From Endomicrobium sp. (lineage in GTDB: Bacteria; Elusimicrobiota; Endomicrobiia; Endomicrobiales; Endomicrobiaceae), in assembly GCA_031271205.1 (NCBI GenBank), contig JAISWG010000005.1:1-37880 (forward strand): a DNA stretch of 37,880 bases. Reading direction: 5' to 3'. Positions 16,343 to 24,037 of the stretch are shown here, in pieces. Positions within the stretch are counted from its first letter, which is position 1. Each line of letters opens with the position of its first letter. The notes below the pieces were generated by a model. It was not told the origin of the DNA and ran no database searches. It saw only the letters and a list, made by a program, of their open reading frames with translations. The translations under genes and the position numbers were made by a program.

Positions 16343-17929
16343 ATGAACATAAAGAGGATTTTTTTTATAGGAATACTTTTGTTTTTAAGCCTAACTTCTT
16401 TTAGTGCTGAAATCAGGTATATAGTTTTTTTTGCTGAGACATCAGACATATTAAATGCAGTAATAGATAAAATAACTTTATCCAATCGTTTTTGTATGGT
16501 TGTTCCTCAGGATTCCAAAGCAATAATTCCTGAAAATTTAGAAAAGCTTGTTTCAGTTGGAAAAATTGAGCTTGCGCTTTCTCTTGATCCTGAGCCTATT
16601 TTGCCTGTTCTTGCAGAAATTTCAAACGCAAATTTAAGGAAAAAATATAACAAAAATGGTATTTTTGAAAACTATATTTCAGATAATTTATCGTTATTCG
16701 TAAATAGCAGCAACAAAGAAAATTTTGGAATATTTTTGAATTCAGCGAAAATGTCCCATGAGCTTCTTTATTACTTTTCAGATTTGGGTTTGTCTTGGGT
16801 TAATGTTGATAATATAGAAGGAAACGTTTGTGGTGCATATTACATTGATGGTATTGCTGTTTTTTCTTTGTATAAAAGTTTTCCTTACAGTCAGCAAGAG
16901 ATTATTAAGTGGCTTGAGTCAAAACACGAAAATGTAGTTCCTGTTTTGCTTACAAAAAAACACTTGCAAACCATTCAATTTATGGAATATATAATAAAAC
17001 TTTTTGACGCTAGTAAGCATATAAAACCTACTACACCTTTACATATTATCAAACTTAAAAGCAATATGTTGCAGCAAAAACATATATTGTTTGAAAAAGT
17101 CACTTTAAATCCTACCATTGGTGAAAAACTTCAATTAGTTGCTCAGCATCTTAGTAATTATATGAATTCTTACTCTTTTAGTGAAACAATATATTCAAAT
17201 GCTCAAAACGAGCTTGTTTATTTGTGTGGACAAGATGTATTAAGAAGTATGTCTTTGGATAGCATTTCTGGAAAAAAAATGTTTGATGCAGCATATAATA
17301 ATATTTATCATCTTTTGGGTTTGCAAACGAAAGACTTATATGATGACAAAAATATTGATAAGCAGACATTGCCAAGTGTTTATGTGCAAAAAGCAACAAA
17401 TCTTTCAGTTGGACAAACTTCTATTGAAATTATTTCCGGAGGAGTTTCAATATACAATAAAGGTTTGTTAAGACTTGTTCAGATTACGTCAAAAGATAAT
17501 GTGATAAAAATAGACTTGGCTTTTAATATAGCGGGTTGGGATGAAGAAGTTTTGTTTGTAGATTTTTATATAGACTTAAACGGTATTTCAGGAATGGGTA
17601 GTTCTTCTTTTATATATGGAGTGAGCGGATTTTTAGTTGCGGACTCAGGATGGGAATATGCGTTGAGAATATATAGAGATAAAGCAATTTTGTATAAATA
17701 TTCTGTTGACGGAGCGTCAATTATTTCTAATCTTGCTGTAAGCGATAATTCAGTGTATATACCAGCCAAATATGTTAGGGGAAATCCTGCAAAGTGGGGA
17801 TTTCAAGCTATAGTTGTATCTGAAAATATGGGTGAAAAAACCATAGTTGATTTTTTAAATCAAACTTCCAAAACCAAATATGAAATACTTTCTTTAAACC
17901 CCTTTCAAGTACCTTTTGTAAGGTGTTGA
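16343..17929 (+). CDS. Secreted protein of unknown function with a glucodextranase-C-like end
   Basis: An intact 528-residue protein beginning with a signal peptide (KRIFFIGILLFLSLTSFSA, cleavage likely after residue 22). Residues about 73-92 (GKIELALSLDPEPILPVLAE) recall the 'L-S-L-x-P-x-L' segment near the start of GH57-type glycoside hydrolase domains, but I cannot identify catalytic residues. The last ~155 residues are beta-rich (VLFVDFYIDLNGISGMGSSS, then SGWEYALRIYRD and WGFQAIVVSENMG). They resemble the DOMON-like C-terminal module of glucodextranases and other secreted GH57-linked proteins. It is likely periplasmic or surface-exposed. It stands alone: a desert before it, and the rpsF promoter about 85 bases after it. 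Function is unassigned; the family hints are from remembered patterns. Confidence 0.7.
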   Translation: MNIKRIFFIGILLFLSLTSFSAEIRYIVFFAETSDILNAVIDKITLSNRFCMVVPQDSKAIIPENLEKLVSVGKIELALSLDPEPILPVLAEISNANLRKKYNKNGIFENYISDNLSLFVNSSNKENFGIFLNSAKMSHELLYYFSDLGLSWVNVDNIEGNVCGAYYIDGIAVFSLYKSFPYSQQEIIKWLESKHENVVPVLLTKKHLQTIQFMEYIIKLFDASKHIKPTTPLHIIKLKSNMLQQKHILFEKVTLNPTIGEKLQLVAQHLSNYMNSYSFSETIYSNAQNELVYLCGQDVLRSMSLDSISGKKMFDAAYNNIYHLLGLQTKDLYDDKNIDKQTLPSVYVQKATNLSVGQTSIEIISGGVSIYNKGLLRLVQITSKDNVIKIDLAFNIAGWDEEVLFVDFYIDLNGISGMGSSSFIYGVSGFLVADSGWEYALRIYRDKAILYKYSVDGASIISNLAVSDNSVYIPAKYVRGNPAKWGFQAIVVSENMGEKTIVDFLNQTSKTKYEILSLNPFQVPFVRC

Positions 17930-18013
17930 AAATGCTAGTTGAAGTTTATTTGATGGTAGAAAGAAAGCTAGTATTTCTTAGTTGACTTAGTTTGTGCTTT
18001 ATTGCTAACCATA

Positions 18014-18041
18014 TTGAAATAAGGTATTAATTTTGTATAAT
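18014..18041 (+). promoter_or_regulatory. Promoter of the rpsF operon
   Basis: TTGAAA (18014-18019), 16-base spacer, TATAAT (18036-18041). Transcription would start near 18048, giving a leader of about 80 bases before rpsF. Confidence 0.7.
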
Positions 18042-18096
18042 GTTTCTTGCTTTGTTTTATGTTTTTTTGTGTAAGATTAAATCCTTGGTCGCTGTG

Positions 18097-18114
18097 TTTT
18101 GGGAAATTCCAAAA
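18097..18114 (+). promoter_or_regulatory. Hairpin next to the rpsF ribosome binding site
   Basis: TTTTGG (18097-18102) pairs with CCAAAA (18109-18114) around a 6-base loop. The AAGGAGGT ribosome binding site follows directly and sets the rpsF start at 18129. Such leaders can be bound by S6:S18 in other bacteria, but the recognised CCG-containing bulge is not obvious here. Confidence 0.35.
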
Positions 18115-18128
18115 AGGAGGTATGAAAA

Positions 18129-18440
18129 ATGGATTACGAAAGCACGTTTATCGTTTCCCCTGAACTTCATGTTGACAAAATAGAAGAACTCATTGAAAAA
18201 GTAATAAAAGCAATTGAAGTGGCAAAAGGAACAGTTAAAACAGTTCAACAGCTTGGCAAAAAGAAACTTGCTTATCCTATTAATAAATTTCGCGAGGGAA
18301 GTTATGTTTATATGGAGTTTAGCGGAGATGGTTTTATAGTTGGTTCACTTGAAAATTTTTTTAAATTTAATGATTCAATAATAAGATTTCTTACTGTTAA
18401 AATTAAGAAGAAAAAAAAATTTGAAAAATCTGTCGTGTAA
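18129..18440 (+). CDS. rpsF: 30S ribosomal protein S6
   Basis: 103 residues with the S6 ferredoxin-like fold: MDYESTFIVSPEL at the start, GKKKLAYPINKFREGSYVYM in the middle, and the FNDSIIRFLTVKI end. S6 pairs with S18 on the 30S platform. The gene is first in the rpsF-ssb-rpsR-rplI cluster, the order common to many bacteria. AAAGGAGGT at 18113-18121 fixes this ATG; the ATG at 18122 is out of frame. Confidence 0.95.
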   Translation: MDYESTFIVSPELHVDKIEELIEKVIKAIEVAKGTVKTVQQLGKKKLAYPINKFREGSYVYMEFSGDGFIVGSLENFFKFNDSIIRFLTVKIKKKKKFEKSVV

Positions 18441-18484
18441 TCTGAACATATTGTTGTATAAATTTTGGTTATGGGGTGAAAAGA

Positions 18485-18955
18485 ATGACGCAGCAAAATA
18501 GTATTCGCCTACCTGAGCAAAACAGTGTTATTATGGTTGGTAGACTTACCAGGGATCCAGAATTGAGGCGTACTGGGTCAGGTAAGGCTGTTTGTTCATT
18601 TGACATAGCTATAAGTAGAAGAATCAAAGACTCTGTCACAGGTGAGTGGAAAAATACTGACCCGACATTTGTTCCAGTTATTGTTTGGGGAGAAAAAGCC
18701 GAAAGGTGTGGCGAGCGTTTGAAAAAGGGATTACCTGTGCATATTGAAGGTAGGCTTCAGACCAACAAATGGGAAGGAAATGATGGAATCAAAAGAAGTC
18801 GTTTGGAGGTTGTGGTCTCTAGGGTTCAAATTCTTTCTGTGATAGTAAGACAGGATAATGTTGCTGTAGGCGTAGAACCTGCGCATAGTATTAACACGTC
18901 ATCCGATCAATATGATAGTATTGACGAAGATAGTGGTGAAGATATACCGTTTTAA
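18485..18955 (+). CDS. ssb: Single-stranded DNA-binding protein
   Basis: 156 residues. OB-fold at 10-105: [38 protein letters not shown] and the basic [18 protein letters not shown] short linker leads to the acidic C-terminal tip [10 protein letters not shown] that recruits replication and repair partners. The start chosen is ATG 18485, preceded by a GGGG ribosome binding site; an in-frame GTG at 18476 would add three residues (M-K-R). It lies between rpsF and rpsR, as in many bacteria. Confidence 0.94.
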   Translation: MTQQNSIRLPEQNSVIMVGRLTRDPELRRTGSGKAVCSFDIAISRRIKDSVTGEWKNTDPTFVPVIVWGEKAERCGERLKKGLPVHIEGRLQTNKWEGNDGIKRSRLEVVVSRVQILSVIVRQDNVAVGVEPAHSINTSSDQYDSIDEDSGEDIPF

Positions 18956-18971
18956 ACAGTTGGAGGAAAAT

Positions 18972-19283
18972 ATGGTATTTATACAACAAAAATCTACAGG
19001 GCAGTCTAGACCTCGGGTAGCGCAGACGGAAGGTCAGGGAGGGGGATATCTAGGAGGAAGATTTAAAAAAGGTGGACATATCAGAAGAAAAGTTTGCCGT
19101 TTTTGTGCTGATAAAATGGAAATAGATTATAAAAATATAAATCTGTTGCGCACGTTTGTAACTGAAAAAGGAAAAATTCTTTCAGGACGTATAACTGGTA
19201 CGTGTACTAAGCATCAGAGGAAGCTTGGCATGGTTATTAAAAGAGCAAGAATGCTTGCCATTTTGCCTTTTGTGTCAAACTAA
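18972..19283 (+). CDS. rpsR: 30S ribosomal protein S18 (zinc-binding form)
   Basis: 103 residues, somewhat longer than the usual 75-90 because of a Gly/Gln-rich N-terminus. The core reads [20 protein letters not shown] and later [21 protein letters not shown]42, C45, C78 and H81 form the zinc-ribbon set of the C+ type of S18. TGGAGG at 18961-18966 fixes the ATG at 18972. It is 16 bases after ssb. Confidence 0.95.
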   Translation: MVFIQQKSTGQSRPRVAQTEGQGGGYLGGRFKKGGHIRRKVCRFCADKMEIDYKNINLLRTFVTEKGKILSGRITGTCTKHQRKLGMVIKRARMLAILPFVSN

Positions 19284-19326
19284 TTTTTACATTGAAATGG
19301 ATTTAGATAAGTTTCGGAGAAAAAAA

Positions 19327-19776
19327 ATGAAAGTTATATTAATATCCGATGTTATTAATGTCGGGCATCAGGGTGAGGTTAAAGAAGTCTCGTCTGGATT
19401 TGCTAGGAACTATCTTGTTCCGCAAAATTTGGCTATGGAGGCTACTCTTGCAAATCTTAAAATTTGGGAAAGAGAGAAGTTGAAATTTGAGAAACAAAGA
19501 GAAGAAATAATTTTAGCAGCAAAGGAAATTGCTTTCAAGATGGAGGCAGTTGAGTTTATTGTTAAAGTTAAAAAAGGTGAAAATGGCAAGATTTTTGGTT
19601 CTGTAACGTCTGCGAATCTTTCAAAAATTTTTAAAGAAAAGGGTTTTGAAATCGATAAACGTGATATTTTTCTTTCCGATAGTATAAAAGAGGTAGGGTG
19701 TTATGAAGTAAATGTTAGGCTTCATCCTAAAGTTGTGGTGAAAGTAAGACTTGTTGTAATAGGTGAAAAAGAGTAA
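19327..19776 (+). CDS. rplI: 50S ribosomal protein L9
   Basis: 149 residues, the normal size. The N-terminal RNA-binding domain has VINVGHQGEVKEVSSGFARN and YLVP. A long connecting helix and the C-terminal domain follow (KIFGSVTSANLSKIFKEKGF). A CGGAG precedes ATG 19327. It is the last ribosomal gene of the cluster. Confidence 0.95.
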   Translation: MKVILISDVINVGHQGEVKEVSSGFARNYLVPQNLAMEATLANLKIWEREKLKFEKQREEIILAAKEIAFKMEAVEFIVKVKKGENGKIFGSVTSANLSKIFKEKGFEIDKRDIFLSDSIKEVGCYEVNVRLHPKVVVKVRLVVIGEKE

Positions 19777-19780
19777 TATT

Positions 19781-19811
19781 GCCAAAATAACCAGTTGGAG
19801 ATTATTTTGGC
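19781..19811 (+). terminator. Stem-loop between rplI and dnaB
   Basis: GCCAAAATAA (19781-19790) and TTATTTTGGC (19802-19811) form a perfect 10-bp stem with an 11-base loop, starting four bases after the rplI stop. The following sequence (TCTCTTCCCG) is only pyrimidine-rich, so termination is probably partial. It may instead be a processing or stability element between the ribosomal and replication genes. Confidence 0.45.
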
Positions 19812-19862
19812 TCTCTTCCCGCAATCGAACTTAGAAGAAATTCAAAATAAGGCATAACTTAA

Positions 19863-21233
19863 ATGGCAAATATAATAGAAAATATCCCGCCTCATGCTAT
19901 AGATGTAGAAATGGCTGTTTTGGGTGCAATGCTTATAGAAAAAGAAGCTATTTTAAAAGTTATAGATATAATTAATGATGGAGATTTTTATAAAGAAATC
20001 CATAGGCAGATTTTTTTGGTAATCCACAATTTGTATATTGAAGTTCAACCTGTAGATTTGTTTACAGTTGCCGAGTCTTTGAAAAAAAATGGATTGTTTG
20101 CTGAAGTTGGCGGAGCAATCTATCTTACTAGTTTGATAAATTCTGTACAAACTGCAGCTAATGTTGAACATTATGCCTACATTATAAGAGACAAATCAAT
20201 AGCTAGACAACTCATAAATACAGGTTCAGAAATAGTTACCGATGCGTTTAATGAGCAGAATTCTCCTGAGGAAATATTGGATAAATCACAGGCGGCTTTA
20301 TTTAATATTTTACAGAGAAAAAGCAAAAAAAGTTTTGTAAGTGTTTCCACGCTTGTTATGCCAATGCTTAAAAAACTTGAAAAGTTGCACTCAAATCCAA
20401 AAGATATTTCTGGACTTGCGACAGGTTTTGCCGATTTGGATGCTAAGACCGCTGGACTTCACTCTTCAGAACTTATAATTTTAGCAGCTCGTCCATCTAT
20501 GGGTAAAACTGCTTTTGCTTTAAATATCGCTGAACATGTGGCTATAGACCAAAAAAAACCTGTAGCTATTTTTTCGCTTGAAATGAAACAAGACGCTTTG
20601 ATGGCAAGATTTTTGGCTTCTTTGGCTAGAGTAAATGCCAGCAAGCTTAGAAACGGACAGTATGGCAGTTCTGACTGGCCAAGGCTTACGGGTGCCGCAA
20701 GTAAAATTGCGGAAGCTCCTATTTTTATTGACGATGATTCAGATATAAGTATCACTGAGTTGAGAGCAAGAGCAAGAAAGCTTGTTATAGAGCTCAGAGC
20801 TAAAGGTATGCCTTTAGCTCTGATAATTATAGATTACATTCAGTTTATACGTGCTTCAGGACGCAAGTTTGAATCGCGTCAGCAGGAAGTGTCAGAAATT
20901 TCAAGGTCTCTTAAAGCTTTGGCTAAAGATTTAGATATACCAGTAATAGTTTTGTCTCAGTTGTCAAGAAGGACGGAAGACAGGGGAAGAAAAGATAGTA
21001 GGCCGCAGCTTTCGGATTTGAGAGATTCTGGTGCTATTGAACAGGATGCAGACGTTGTAGCAATGCTTTATAGAGAAGGATATTACAACAGGGAAAATCT
21101 TGATTTACAGAAAAAAGCAACTTTAATAATAGGTAAGCAAAGAAACGGACCTACGGGAGATGTTAATTTAATATTTGAAGGTGAGTATACAAAATTTTCT
21201 GATGAATCTAAATTACGGGATGATTATCAATGA
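19863..21233 (+). CDS. dnaB: Replicative DNA helicase
   Basis: 456 residues. The N-terminal domain (to about 150) begins PPHAIDVEMAVLGAMLIEKE. The RecA-like motor has Walker A ARPSMGKT (209-216), the catalytic FSLEM (E240), Walker B IIIDYIQFI, and the late SQLSRRTEDR...RPQLSDLRDSGAIEQDAD block. It is hexameric and unwinds DNA ahead of the fork. It sits after the rpsF-rplI cluster, a common arrangement. Its last four bases overlap the alr start (ATGA). Confidence 0.96.
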   Translation: MANIIENIPPHAIDVEMAVLGAMLIEKEAILKVIDIINDGDFYKEIHRQIFLVIHNLYIEVQPVDLFTVAESLKKNGLFAEVGGAIYLTSLINSVQTAANVEHYAYIIRDKSIARQLINTGSEIVTDAFNEQNSPEEILDKSQAALFNILQRKSKKSFVSVSTLVMPMLKKLEKLHSNPKDISGLATGFADLDAKTAGLHSSELIILAARPSMGKTAFALNIAEHVAIDQKKPVAIFSLEMKQDALMARFLASLARVNASKLRNGQYGSSDWPRLTGAASKIAEAPIFIDDDSDISITELRARARKLVIELRAKGMPLALIIIDYIQFIRASGRKFESRQQEVSEISRSLKALAKDLDIPVIVLSQLSRRTEDRGRKDSRPQLSDLRDSGAIEQDADVVAMLYREGYYNRENLDLQKKATLIIGKQRNGPTGDVNLIFEGEYTKFSDESKLRDDYQ

Positions 21234-22399
21234 AAAAACAATTACTCCCCGAGACATCGTGTACAGTGTGTAAAAGACCCAAAGTGTTTTTTAGACCGAC
21301 TTGGGTAGAAATTGACAAAAGCGATTTTCACTTCAATTTGAAAAAGATCAAAGAATATCTTGCAAAAGACACAAAAATAATGGCTGTTGTTAAAGCCAAT
21401 GCTTATGGTCATGGTGGAGTAGCTATTGTAAAAGAGGCTCAAGTTGCAGGTTTACAATGGTTTGCAGTTTCTTCTATCGAGGAAGGAATACAGTTAAGGG
21501 AAGCTGGTATTAAGGTAAATATTTTAATTTTAGGTAATATTTTCCCTTTTGAGAATTTTCAAGTTGTCATATCTCATTTTCTAACACCTACTATTTCCAC
21601 AATAACTGGACTTATAGCATTAGCAGAACTAGCTGTAAAAATTAACAAGAGAATAAATTTTCATTTGCAGGTGGATACCGGAATGGGAAGGATAGGAGCA
21701 TTGCCTGAAGCAGCATATCTTATTTTGCAAAAGATAGCACAGATACCTGAAGTTTGTATGACTGGCATGTACACGCATTTTGCTGTTGCGGACATAGATC
21801 CTGTTTTTACAAAAATGCAAATAGATGTTTTTACAAAAATAGTTAGATTTTCCAAAATAAATTTAGGCTTAAGATTTATTGCACATTCAGCAAACTCTGC
21901 GGCGTTATTTAAATATAAAAAATCTCACTTTGATATGGTGCGTCCAGGACTCAGCCTTTATGGACTTAATCCTTTTAAACACTCTGATAGGTTTTTGAAG
22001 CTTAAGCCTGTTTTATCTTGGAAAACAAAGATAACTTTTATGAAAAAAGTTTCTGCAGGTTTTTGTGTAAGCTATGGAAGGACTTTTATTACAAGTAAAA
22101 CTTCAATTATTGCTACTTTGCCGGTAGGTTATGCCGATGGACTCAATAGACTTCTTTCAAATAGAGGAGATGTTTTAGTTGGTGGCAAGCGCTGTCCTAT
22201 TATAGGGAGGATTACAATGGATATGACCATGATAGATGTTAGCGACGTAAAAGGTGTGTCTCTTGGTGATGAAGTGGTTATTATAGGGACACAAGGGTCG
22301 GAGCAGATAAAAATAGATGAGCCTGCAAAGCTTCAAGACACGATAAATTATGAAGTTACATGTGCCATATCTTCGCGTGTTCCAAGAATTATAGTTTAA
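21230..22399 (+). CDS. alr: Alanine racemase
   Basis: Makes D-alanine for peptidoglycan. 389 residues, with the PLP lysine in MAVVKANAYGHG (K55) and the second catalytic residue Y282 in CVSYGRTF of the beta domain. GMGRIG lies at 151-156. VGYADGLNRLLSNRG and RITMDMTMIDVS are further family signatures. Compared with most Alr proteins there is an N-terminal extension of about 22 residues containing C-x-x-C (CTVCKRP). The start overlaps dnaB by four bases, so it is translationally coupled. Its presence supports a retained peptidoglycan pathway. Confidence 0.94.
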   Translation: MKKQLLPETSCTVCKRPKVFFRPTWVEIDKSDFHFNLKKIKEYLAKDTKIMAVVKANAYGHGGVAIVKEAQVAGLQWFAVSSIEEGIQLREAGIKVNILILGNIFPFENFQVVISHFLTPTISTITGLIALAELAVKINKRINFHLQVDTGMGRIGALPEAAYLILQKIAQIPEVCMTGMYTHFAVADIDPVFTKMQIDVFTKIVRFSKINLGLRFIAHSANSAALFKYKKSHFDMVRPGLSLYGLNPFKHSDRFLKLKPVLSWKTKITFMKKVSAGFCVSYGRTFITSKTSIIATLPVGYADGLNRLLSNRGDVLVGGKRCPIIGRITMDMTMIDVSDVKGVSLGDEVVIIGTQGSEQIKIDEPAKLQDTINYEVTCAISSRVPRIIV

Positions 22400-22410
22400 A
22401 TTATATTATT

Positions 22411-23241
22411 ATGAAAATTGATGTAAAAAAAATAATAAAACTTGAGTGGCTTGTGGAGAAGATAAGCTATACTTCTTTCAGTGTTGTTTTTTTGTCTCTA
22501 GAAGGTTTAGGTAAAACCTTTGAAATGACGAGAGAAGCAATAAGAAATATATTCAAAGGGGTTATTTCGTCAAAAGATACCGTTACTCAAATGGTAGAAG
22601 TCGGGTGGAACTCTTTGCCAATAATATTGCTTACATCTTTCTTTATGGGAATGGTTTTGGCTCTTCAAGTAGGCTCAGCAACAAGCAATATGTTTAATGA
22701 GCCTGTATATGTAGGAATTATAACAGGTTTTGCCATGGTTATAGAATTAGGACCTGTTCTTACTGCTGTAATTGTAACAGGAAGAGTTGGAGCTGCAATT
22801 ACTGCAGAAATCGGAACAATGAAAGTTACAGAACAATTGGATGCCTTGTATACGCTTGGAACAGATCCTATAAAGTATCTGGTTGTACCGAGATTTTTAG
22901 CGTGTTTTTTTATGCTTCCTATACTTACCGTTATTTCAAATATAGTAGGGGTATATGGCGGTATGGTTTTTTCAACTAACACTTGGATGCTTTCTTCAAA
23001 TGCATTTTGGGATGAAGTTTTGGATTTTATGACTATTCGTACTTTTCTGCATGGATTTATAAAATCTTTTGTCTTTGCGTTAATTGTTGTAATAGTTGCT
23101 TGTCATAAGGGATTAAATGCTGAAAACGGAGCCGAAGGAGTCGGCAAGGCAACTACGAGTTCTGTTATGACATCAATGGTTTTTATTCTGATAGCAGATT
23201 ACTTTTTAACAGCGTTTCTTATAACTTTGAGAATAAAATGA
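22411..23241 (+). CDS. mlaE: MlaE-family ABC transporter permease
   Basis: 276 residues. Inner-membrane permease of an MCE-type lipid transporter (Mla), which moves phospholipids between inner and outer membranes. Hydrophobic segments include PIILLTSFFMGMVLALQVGS and the conserved ELGPVLTAVIVTGRVGAAIT, followed by AEIGTMKVTEQLDALYTLGT, the hallmark loop of this family. ATG 22411, 11 bases after alr, is chosen. An upstream in-frame ATG at 22360 would overlap alr by 40 bases and add an unrelated leader. mlaF follows after 19 bases. Confidence 0.93.
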   Translation: MKIDVKKIIKLEWLVEKISYTSFSVVFLSLEGLGKTFEMTREAIRNIFKGVISSKDTVTQMVEVGWNSLPIILLTSFFMGMVLALQVGSATSNMFNEPVYVGIITGFAMVIELGPVLTAVIVTGRVGAAITAEIGTMKVTEQLDALYTLGTDPIKYLVVPRFLACFFMLPILTVISNIVGVYGGMVFSTNTWMLSSNAFWDEVLDFMTIRTFLHGFIKSFVFALIVVIVACHKGLNAENGAEGVGKATTSSVMTSMVFILIADYFLTAFLITLRIK

Positions 23242-23260
23242 TTTGTATAATAAATAAAAA

Positions 23261-24037
23261 ATGATAAAAGTTGATAATATTCATAAACGGTTTGGCGTTA
23301 AAACGGTGCTGAACGGGGTAAGTTTTGAAGTTTGTTCCGGAGAGACATTGGTTATTATAGGCTCTTCTGGGGCTGGCAAAAGTATTTTATTGAAAAATAT
23401 TATAGGTCTTATAAAGCCTGATTCTGGTTTTATTGATGTTGATGGTGTAAACATAACAAACTGCTCTTTAGAGGAGCTGTATGAAACTCGCAAGAAAATA
23501 GGATATGTATTTCAAGAATCAGCTCTTTTTGATTCTTTGAATGTTTTTGAAAATGTAGCTTTCGGTTTAAAAAATCTTACGTCTCTTAGCAAAAACGAAA
23601 TAAAACAAAGAACAAAACAATGTTTTGCTATGGTAGGTCTTGAAAATGTTGAACATTTAAATCCTTCTAGACTTTCGGGTGGAATGAAGAAGAGGGTTGG
23701 CCTTGCAAGGGCTATAGCTTATCAGCCTGAATATATTTTATATGATGAACCCACTACCGGTCTTGATCCTATAATGTCTGACATTATAAACAACCTTATA
23801 CTAAATTTAAAAAAATATTTGCATGTTACGTCTATAGTCGTAACACATGATATGAATTCAGCATATAAAATAGCTGATAGAATAATGATGCTTTGTGGTG
23901 GCAATATTATTTTTAACGGTACATCGGATGAAGTTCGCAATACTAAAAATAAATACGTAAAACAATTTATTGAAGGTTCAAGTATGGGGTCAATGCATAG
24001 TGACAGGATTTTTGAAATGGGGAAAAGAAGAATATGA
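23261..24037 (+). CDS. mlaF: MlaF-family ABC transporter ATP-binding protein
   Basis: 258 residues. Walker A GSSGAGKS (34-41), Q-loop YVFQESALFD, signature LSGGMKKR (138-145), Walker B YILYDEPTTGLDP (158-170) and the H-loop histidine in VVTHDM. FQESALFDSLNVFENVAF is typical of the MlaF subgroup. It powers MlaE. It overlaps the next gene by four bases (ATGA), so mlaF and mlaD are coupled. Confidence 0.95.
   Translation: MIKVDNIHKRFGVKTVLNGVSFEVCSGETLVIIGSSGAGKSILLKNIIGLIKPDSGFIDVDGVNITNCSLEELYETRKKIGYVFQESALFDSLNVFENVAFGLKNLTSLSKNEIKQRTKQCFAMVGLENVEHLNPSRLSGGMKKRVGLARAIAYQPEYILYDEPTTGLDPIMSDIINNLILNLKKYLHVTSIVVTHDMNSAYKIADRIMMLCGGNIIFNGTSDEVRNTKNKYVKQFIEGSSMGSMHSDRIFEMGKRRI

Noticed and set aside
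22360-22410. Upstream start for mlaE inside alr
   Set aside because: It would add a 17-residue leader unlike the family and overlap alr in another frame; ATG 22411 fits the family N-terminus.
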